From assembly GCA_011947345.1 (NCBI GenBank), contig JAAVTG010000917.1:1-64000 (forward strand): a stretch of 64,000 bases of DNA. Reading direction: 5' to 3'. The notes under the pieces were generated by a model. That model was not told where the DNA came from. It saw only the letters and a list, made by a program, of their open reading frames with translations, and made no database searches. Below, one piece after another: positions 57,972-64,000 of the stretch; within the stretch, counting starts at the first letter, position 1; every line of letters begins with the position of its first letter. This DNA is from Phytophthora quininea (lineage: Eukaryota; Oomycota; Peronosporomycetes; Peronosporales; Peronosporaceae). A program made the translations under genes and the position numbers.

Positions 57972-58584
57972 TTGACGTATGCTTTGCTAATGATGTTGGT
58001 GGATCCAAATGTGCAGGCAGAAGTGCTGGATGTAGTTGCGAAAACGAAATTGAGTGATCAAACTACGAACGTTGTCATGGCAAACTTGTTCGGACCAAGG
58101 GACGATGTGATTGTGGTCAACCCAAACGTCCTCGGTCCTGTTTCAAACGGAGCAACCTCTGTGCCAATAAGCGTCATTGCGAACGTGATTGCTGGTGTTC
58201 AATCGGAAAAGTGATGATTCCAGTCTGCTATGGCAAAAATCACCGTGTGGCATCATGGTGGATGTCAAAATGAAGGACGTCCTTGTTTATGATCCGATGA
58301 ACTCCACTTATGGTCTTGGGGTTCGAGCACTGGCGGAGAAGTTGGTGACTCAATTTCCAGATTTCGTGCCAAGAACATATCGAGTCCGCATCCAACAGAG
58401 CGACCTTGGCGTGCAAGTCGACAGCTACAACTGTGGAATCTACGTTCTACTAGCCTTCGAAGCTTTTGCTGGCCCGAAAGGTCTTAGTTTGTTGAGCAGA
58501 AAGAACTACAGCATCTTCGCTTCACGTATTTGTGCTTGTGCGCTGAATTACTACAGAGCAGACAGAAGACCGTCACCACGATGA
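57972..58584 (+). pseudogene. Ulp1-like (C48) cysteine protease, frame-broken relic
   Basis: Three frame pieces make up the catalytic half of a C48 peptidase. The first (57972-58214) contains NVVMANLFGPRDDVIVVNPN. The second, in a shifted frame near 58214-58243, reads IPVCYGKNH, with the catalytic His of the family at its end. The third (58247-58584) reads IMVDVKMKDVLVYDPMNSTYG, holding the Asp, and VQVDSYNCGIYVLLAFE, which holds the Gln and catalytic Cys. Ulp1 enzymes cleave SUMO or related modifiers. In oomycete genomes many such genes are carried by DNA transposons, and the lack of introns, the broken frame and the absence of a clear start suggest that origin here. Confidence 0.68.
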
Positions 58585-58986
58585 GCGCGGACGCCTTCTC
58601 GTACAACGACAGCGCTTCTTGAGCACGCACACACTGGACAATACGATGCTAATGAGTGTGACGCACGATAAGTCCACCATGCCAGAGAAATGGTCTTTCA
58701 GCAGGTTGGAGAGGATCACGAGCACCATTCTTAAGGCCACGCGCAGTTTGATGTGCGTCATGGAGCTGGTGCCGCCGCGATTCGATGTCGCCAAAGTACG
58801 GTCGGCGTTGAAAATGTAGGACTTGCAGGGCGAGCGACAGTCGCCCGTGACAAACGTGCTGGATGCCGCGATTTACGAGAAGCGCACGCTATAATTCGCA
58901 GCGGGAGGAAGCATACACAGCACTACAAGTTTGGACTGACGACCAAGGTCCATGTGATAGGCTAAAAGTACCTCTATACTGTCCAT
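58585..58986. other. No supportable gene
   Basis: A 66-codon plus-strand frame (58619-58819) and an overlapping minus-strand frame (58573-58794) lack recognisable motifs. The right part is the promoter region of VPS33. Confidence 0.4.
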
Positions 58987-59001
58987 TCATTGGATAAATT
59001 T
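58987..59001 (+). promoter_or_regulatory. Possible core promoter element of VPS33
   Basis: TCATTGGATAAATTT matches the ends of the oomycete Inr/FPR consensus (TCATT and AWTTT) but has GG where pyrimidines are usual. It is 57 bp upstream of the ATG at 59059. Confidence 0.3.
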
Positions 59002-59058
59002 GAACCGATTTCGTGCAAGATCCGTTCAAGGAGCATTTTCCGAATCCGGGGAGAAGCC

Positions 59059-61011
59059 ATGTCCAAGGCGTGCACGCTGGAGAACGGGGTGCTGAACCTG
59101 GCGGTGCTGCGCGAGGACTCGCGGCGCGAGCTGTTCTCGATCCTGGACTCGATCGGCAAGGACATCTGCTTCGTGCTGGACCCGGAGCTGAACGGCCCGC
59201 TCAACCACGTGCTGGTGGACGGCACGGCCGTGCTCAAGGACCACGGCGTCAAGGACTTCCACGCGTTCGGCAAGACGGTCAAGACCAGCTGCGAGTTCGT
59301 GCTGTTCCTCGTGCGCCCGTCCGTGCGCGCCATGCGCTATGTCGCCAAATACATCCGCGACCTGGGCGGCGACAAGAGCGGCGGCGCCAAGAAGCGCTTC
59401 CACCTTTACTACGTGAGCCGCCGCACCCTCGTGTGCGACGAGGTGCTCAAGAAGGAGGGCGTCTTCGGCAGCCTCAGCGTGGGCGAGTACAAGCTGGACC
59501 TCATCCCCTTCGACGACGACGTGCTGACGCTCGAGCTGGACTCGTGCTTCAAGGAGTTCTACGTGGACGGGGACAAGACCAACCTGCACACCATCGCGGC
59601 CTCGCTCATCAAGCTGCAGACGGTCTTCGGCATGATCCCGCACGTCAAGTACAAGGGAGTCATGGCCAAGACCATTTACCAGATGATGGCCCACTTCCGC
59701 CGCGAGCAGGAGGTGGCTGGCAACCCCATCGGCGTGCTGGACCCGGAGATCGACACGGTCGTGCTATTGGACCGCAACGTGGATCTCATCACGCCCATGT
59801 GCACGCCTCTGACATACGAAGGACTGCTGGACGAGATCCTCGGCATCACCCACGGCTTCGTGACGGTGGACGCGGAGCTCATTGCAGATGACGACGCGCC
59901 GAGCTCGGGGAACAAACCCGCGCAGGTGTCGGTGCCGCTCAACTCGAACGACAAGCTGTACGCAGACGTGCGTGACTACCACGTGGAGCGGCTTGGAATG
60001 AACTTGCAGCAGCAGGCTCGTGAGATCCGCGAGCGATACGACGAGTTCCGAAAAACCGCGACGCGTCGATCAGCGAAATTCGCGAGTTCGTCAAGCGGAT
60101 TCCAGGGCTCAAGCAGAGTTACCAGTCGTTGCAGCAGCACATTAATTTGGCTGAGCTCATTAAGAAGACCACAGACTCAAAGCGCTTTCGTGATCTCAAG
60201 GACGCAGAAAATTTGGTGCTAACAGGCGAGACCATTTTCGAACAGTTGGAGGAGCGGATCGGCTTCCAAGACCCGCTGCTCGGCGTGCTACGCCAATTCT
60301 GTCTGCAGTCCGTTGCTGCAGGCGGCATCAAGACTAAAAACTACACCCACTTAAGTCGCGAATTGGTGCAGACCTACGGGTTTGAAATGATGCTGGCCCT
60401 CAGCAACCTCGAGAAAGCAGGCTTGCTGAGTCGCCGTGATACGCTGTGGAACGAGGCTAGCGGCTTTGGATATGCCAAGAAAGCCTTCCGTTTGCTGAAC
60501 GAAGATGTGGATCCGCGCAACCCGCGCGACTGCGCTTACGTTAGTCGTAGTCATGCTGCAGGCTATGCACCTTTATCTGTGCGTATCGTTGAAAGTGCGA
60601 TCAAGCCCCGCGGCTGGAGTGCTGTGCAAGAAGGCTTGCGTCAATTGCCCGGGCCGTCGGGCGAGGTTTCGCAAACGAGCAAGAATTCGAGCGAGGACCC
60701 GCGGCTCCTTCCGCAGCATCCAAGCTGGATAGCTTCGGCAGCGAGGAGCGCAAGGTGCTGCTAGTGTACTACCTCGGCGGGGTCACCTTTATGGAAATTG
60801 CTGCGCTGCGCCACATATCTCGGCAGCCGGATTGTAAGTGCTTCGATTTGTGTGCTTCTTGTGCTTCTTGGTTGCTTACCGTATTTGTTGTGCTCCTCTT
60901 TTCCTCTCAGGCCCGTACGACATTATAGTGGCAACAACCAAGATCATTAACGGCGACACGCTGCTGAAGTCGTGCTTCGATAAGGAGGTGCTGCGCTTCC
61001 TGAAGCTTTAG
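59059..61011 (+). CDS. VPS33: VPS33, Sec1/Munc18-family subunit of HOPS/CORVET
   Basis: The ATG at 59059 opens MSKACTLENGVLNLAVLRED. The protein follows the Sec1/Munc18 fold: GKDICFVLDPEL, VKTSCEFVLFLVRP, FHLYYVSRRTLVCDEVLK, FGSLSVGEYKLDLIPFDDDV, and the domain-2 signature DTVVLLDRNVDLITPMCTPL, then TYEGLLDEILGI. The C-terminal part (NYTHLSRELVQTYGFEMMLA, GYAPLSVRIVESAIKPRGW, VYYLGGVTFMEIAALR) is specific to Vps33 among SM proteins. An intron (60834-60910, GTAAGT to TCTCAG) precedes the last exon, which ends LRFLKL with TAG at 61009-61011. One A is missing in AAAAA at 60051-60055 and one in AAA at 60672-60674; both restore alignment to the family, and the total length (about 625 residues) is normal. 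Vps33 binds SNAREs as part of the HOPS and CORVET tethers at endosomes and vacuole. Confidence 0.93.
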
Positions 61012-61018
61012 GCTGCTG

Positions 61019-62094
61019 TCAACCGTAGTACGAGCTGTTCAATCGGTAGTGAAGGCACGGTGATCTGTGTGGATGTTCGGCTATCATGGCAATGCTACTG
61101 ATCTGCCGAAGCCGACCCCTCGTGCGAAGCCGCTCCAGCCTGCAAATGTAAATGTCGTCACTGCAGTAATCTTGAGTTGTGCTGGAGCTGGGCCTGTCCG
61201 TCGAGCAAAACGAAATGTCAAAGTGGCTCGCGGCTGCCACAAAGAACGCCTTTTCCTTACTGTTGGTTCGTGTTCAGGTTAGCAACTCGTCAACTCGTCG
61301 ACCGACAAGACAGGAGAGTACTCACTCCTGCACGCGCTGCTTGTAGGCGAGGAAGACGACGACACGTCCTCGGGTCGATGGCTTTTCCGGCTGTGTGAAC
61401 TCTAGCAACGTTGCGAGCAGTGCCGAGTGGGCTTTTGCTTCGTACAAGCAGTCTGAGGCAACAACCACGTCGACGGGCCACTTGATCATGCCGTCGTGCA
61501 AAGATTCGCCCCTGTCGAGCCATTGCGTAAGTTACCGGAGCTGACAAGGCAATGCTCGGCCTCCTTACCAACAAAGCGCGCGGGTGGCAAGACGATGGTT
61601 GCCAAGCAGAGCGGCGATTGAAGCGAGTTGTTCCCCGCGGTTTCGGCATTTCTCCTCGCCAGCGTCACCACCGTCGCCAGGTCCGTGAGAAGAACGGAAG
61701 CTACGCCAGACGCACTCGCAGCAAGAGCTAGCCCCACAACACCCGTGCCCGTGCCCAACTCCAGTACGTGGCACCCCGACACAAGCTGAGGTTCGCCTTC
61801 GAAGAACTGCACCATCGCCCTTGCCTGGGCTCCGTCCAAACAAGACGGTGAGGTGTAATGCCAACAGCATCCGCGGCAAGTAGAGACTTACAGCGTTCCA
61901 GACGACGCCTGCGATGCCATATTCCGCCAGATCTTGGCCAACAACTAGCGACTCAGCACCAGAGACCGTCTGCACAGCGAGCGTCGTGGAGGATGCGCTT
62001 GCTTGGATATAATCCACACCCAGCCGCGGCGGATTTGTAGTCGACACCGTCGGCCGCGCGAAGAGAGACCCCAGTCAGAGCTCCAGCACGCCAT
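61019..62094 (-). CDS. METTL21-type (methyltransferase family 16) S-adenosylmethionine-dependent protein methyltransferase
   Basis: Four exons on the minus strand. Exon 1 (61892-62094, ATG 62094) ends in GIAGVVWNA. Exon 2 (61569-61824) carries the SAM-binding motif I VLELGTGTGVVGLALAAS and LLTDLATVVTLARRNAE. Exon 3 (61326-61511) starts after a phase-1 junction that forms CWGESLHDG, then has WPVDVVVASDCLYEAKAH, the motif of family 16, and VVVFLAYKQR. The last intron (61260-61325) has a CTAAC branch point; exon 4 (61019-61259) has EKAFFVAAASHFDI and DDIYICRL. Adding one base to the GGGG run at 62069-62072 and to that at 61633-61636 (CCCC on the plus strand) gives one frame. Family members methylate lysines of chaperones or translation factors. 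The target here cannot be told. Its stop lies only 7 bp from that of VPS33. Confidence 0.87.
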
Positions 62095-62317
62095 GCGATC
62101 GATGGTTGAACAGTCAGGGCGGAAGATTTTCGTGGCAACACTGGTAGACACATGGTAAACACACAAATCCAGGGCATCCATTCCAACCACCAAGCACTAG
62201 CTACTACAAGATTCTCCGGGGATTTACTGCCCCCTCACTGCGACCCTACTGCCATCTACAAGCAGGAGAGGGGCGGGAGAAACCAGGTGGCGGCGATGCT
62301 GCCTTCACTAAATCCAC

Positions 62318-63204
62318 TCACTGCTCCAGCTCCAGACGGGCGAGGTGCAGCGAGCTCACGAGACCGATGGCTGGGTGGAACGACGCGCGGATGTACTTTT
62401 CCACGGGAGGCTGCTGGCCGTACTTGTTCACGCGGGCCACGAACTTCTCGCGGATCAGGTCAAACAGCTTCTCGCGGCGAGCGATGCCGCCGCCGATCAC
62501 AATCACGTCCGGGGACGTGATGAACGTCACGTTGATGCACAGATTGGCCAGGTAGTGCGCGATCGTGTCCCACACCGGGTCGTCGTCCGAGATGTTGGCC
62601 AGGTCGCGGCGGTCCACGCCCGTGCGCGCAGAGATGGAGCCCGAGGCCACCATGCCTTCGATGCAGTTTCCGTGGAACGGGCACACGCCGTTGAAGCCCG
62701 TCTCGGCGTCCTGCGGGGCCGGCGGCACGATGATGTGGCCGCCCTCCGGGTGCATGAAGCCGTGGATGGCGTTGCCGTTCGTGCACACGCCCACACCCAC
62801 GCCGGTGCCCACCGTGATGTACACGGCGCTGCTGATGTCGCCGTGGCCGCCGTACGCCACTTCGTACAGCGCCGGCGCGTTCACGTCCGTGTCGAAGCCG
62901 ATGGGCACGTCCGGGAACGTGCGCTTGAACACGCCCACCACGTCCGTGTTGCCCCAGTTGGGCTTGGGCGTGCTCGTGATGTAACCGTACGTGGGTGACT
63001 TCTTGTTCAGGTCCACGGGGCCGAACGACGCGATGCCGATCGAGTCGAACTTGCGCTCCTTGAGCCAGGCCACCACGGCGCCCGTCGTCTCCTCGGGGTC
63101 GTCGTGTCCACCTCGAACTTCTCCAGGATGTTCTCCGGGTGGTCCTCGGCGATGGCCACGACCCACGTCGTGCCGCCCACTTCCACTCCTGCGAATCGAG
63201 GCAT
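62318..63204 (-). CDS. ROK-family sugar kinase, fructokinase type
   Basis: ATG 63204 begins MPRFAGVEVGGTTWVVAIAE, the phosphate-binding start of ROK kinases. Next come IGIASFGPVDLNKKSPTYG, the sugar site FDTDVNAPALYEVAYGG, the ROK signature TVGTGVGVGVCTNGNAIHG, HPEGGHI, and the zinc-binding CPFHGNCIEGMVASG, which is characteristic of the ROK fructokinases; the end is FHPAIGLVSSLHLARLELEQ with TGA at 62318-62320. Length is about 295 residues, as usual. One C is missing from the run at 63095-63098 (GGGG on the plus strand), between VDTTTP and EETTG. The gene has no intron. The family is mainly bacterial and phosphorylates fructose or related hexoses with ATP. An upstream ATG at 63301 is in frame but starts before the promoter element. 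Confidence 0.92.
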
Positions 63205-63257
63205 CTGGTGTGTTGGTTGTTGCTTGGGGGCGCGGGTAGACTTGCTTGCTGCTGGGG

Positions 63258-63274
63258 GAATTCCAGAATGAGTT
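63258..63274 (-). promoter_or_regulatory. Oomycete-type Inr/FPR core promoter of the ROK kinase
   Basis: On the minus strand the word reads AACTCATTCTGGAATTC. CTCATTCT fits YTCANTYY perfectly, and the rest, GGAATT, fits the FPR part (NCAWTTT) with one or two mismatches. It lies about 55 bp before the ATG at 63204, a usual spacing for such elements. This is the best promoter match in the window. Confidence 0.5.
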
Positions 63275-64000
63275 CGACCAGAGTGCTGCTTGGGGTGCAT
63301 CGCGATGTCTCCCTGCCCTACTGCTGTCAGTGCTGGGCCCGTGGATGCGTGTCATCCCTCCGCTGTAACATCAACCAGCTGCGAGTCACTAACCGCCCGC
63401 GCGAGCCAATCATCGGCCACGGTCTCCGTTGCCGCAGGATGGGAGTGGCAAGTTCAAGCACACAGCGCGCACGGGGCCAGAGTCGAGCTGGTGCGGGTGG
63501 AGGCCGTGTGCAATCCACAGTCGTGGAAGTCCGAGGCTGCCACCCAAATCTCTCGAGAAAGCACCGGCCAAGAGCGCATGCGTTGCTCCGGAAGCTATTG
63601 GAATCTTTCCTTGCAAGCCGAAAAGTATCCGGTGAGCATGCTCTAAAGTCGCATTGCTGCGCCAATTGAGGTCGCACAGAAACTTTTACAATCGAGGGAG
63701 ATCCGTGGCGGGGACTCAGAAGCGGTCTCCGGGCACAAGGGGTAGCTCTTCTAACGCCCTGCAGCTGCAGCGATGATACGGCACCACCGTGGAGCTTGCA
63801 GAGACTTCCAATACACACAGCTGACTTCGAGTGTAGTCCGCGACTCAGACCGGAAGCAGCAGTGAGGTGCGGTCCGGTCGCCACTTGTAAACTCCCTCTG
63901 GCCGTCATGACAATCAAGCTTGAGCTAACACGGTTCCCTTCCCTATCAAATCAATCCCGCTGACTCAGGGTCAGCACCTCACCTCAACTTGCATGATAGC
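63275..64000. other. Right end of window, no firm gene
   Basis: A plus-strand frame (ATG 63305 to 63646, about 113 codons) starts 100 bp from the kinase gene in the divergent direction and could be the first exon of another gene. Its sequence has no recognised domain. A longer minus-strand frame (63327-63917) overlaps it and looks random. Neither is strongly supported. Confidence 0.3.

Noticed and set aside
60542..60570. A small intron in VPS33 near the GYAPLSVRIVE block
   Set aside because: GTTAGT...GCAG of about 22 bp is too short for a spliceosomal intron and the frame stays open through it, so I read it as a few additional residues.
62094..62193. Longer N-terminus for the methyltransferase from ATG codons upstream of 62094
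   Set aside because: The upstream in-frame residues have no similarity to the family and the ATG at 62094 gives a normal N-terminus after one base is added to a G run.
63327..63917. 196-codon minus-strand frame at the right end
   Set aside because: Composition looks random (many Arg, Ser, Cys), no domain was recognised, and a better-biased plus-strand frame overlaps it; neither is firm.

Overview
The window looks like a nuclear segment of an oomycete, most likely Phytophthora-like. The signs are small GT-AG introns (about 55-80 bp, several with CTAAC-type branch points), tightly packed genes on both strands, start-site elements resembling the oomycete Inr/FPR core promoter, a chromodomain Ty3/gypsy element and a bacterial-style ROK sugar kinase. 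The species is an inference; no rRNA, tRNA or CRISPR locus was seen.

Layout. 1-3353: decayed Ty3/gypsy retrotransposon (reverse transcriptase, RNase H, integrase, chromodomain). 3354-13650: gene-poor DNA with a (GA)n microsatellite, three copies of an LTR-like repeat (two forming an inverted pair), a 50-bp tandem duplication and a dead pogo/Tigger-type transposase. 13651-50856: one extraordinary locus. A short Thr-rich N-terminus leads into 36 copies of a 97-residue Thr/Glu repeat, one hybrid copy, and 45 full plus one partial copy of a related 103-residue repeat. A unique segment of about 315 residues follows, then nine tandem annexin domains joined by Ser/Ala linkers. If the single-base frame breaks are consensus errors, this is one gene of about 12,400 codons. 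51036-63204: compact housekeeping genes: a C2-domain Pro/Gln-rich protein (-), a UBA-UAS-UBX Cdc48 adaptor (+), a small single-pass membrane protein (-), a zinc-cluster/PHD protein (+), a Ulp1-like protease relic (+), VPS33 (+), a METTL21-type methyltransferase (-) and a ROK fructokinase (-).

A thread through the window: VPS33, the methyltransferase, the kinase, the PHD gene and the UBX gene each contain one or two single-base indels, nearly all in A, C or G runs. The same type of break punctuates the giant locus. Conserved genes are unlikely all to be dead, so I read these as consensus errors, and I treat the giant locus as one reading frame on that basis.

The giant protein has no visible signal peptide. 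It would be a long, strongly acidic cytoplasmic tether ending in a cluster of membrane-binding modules. The arrays are nearly identical copy to copy, with divergent copies only at their edges, as expected from recent unequal exchange or gene conversion. The other genes suggest ordinary trafficking (VPS33), ubiquitin/Cdc48 function (UBX), chromatin reading (PHD), protein methylation and sugar phosphorylation; they do not form an obvious pathway with the giant gene.
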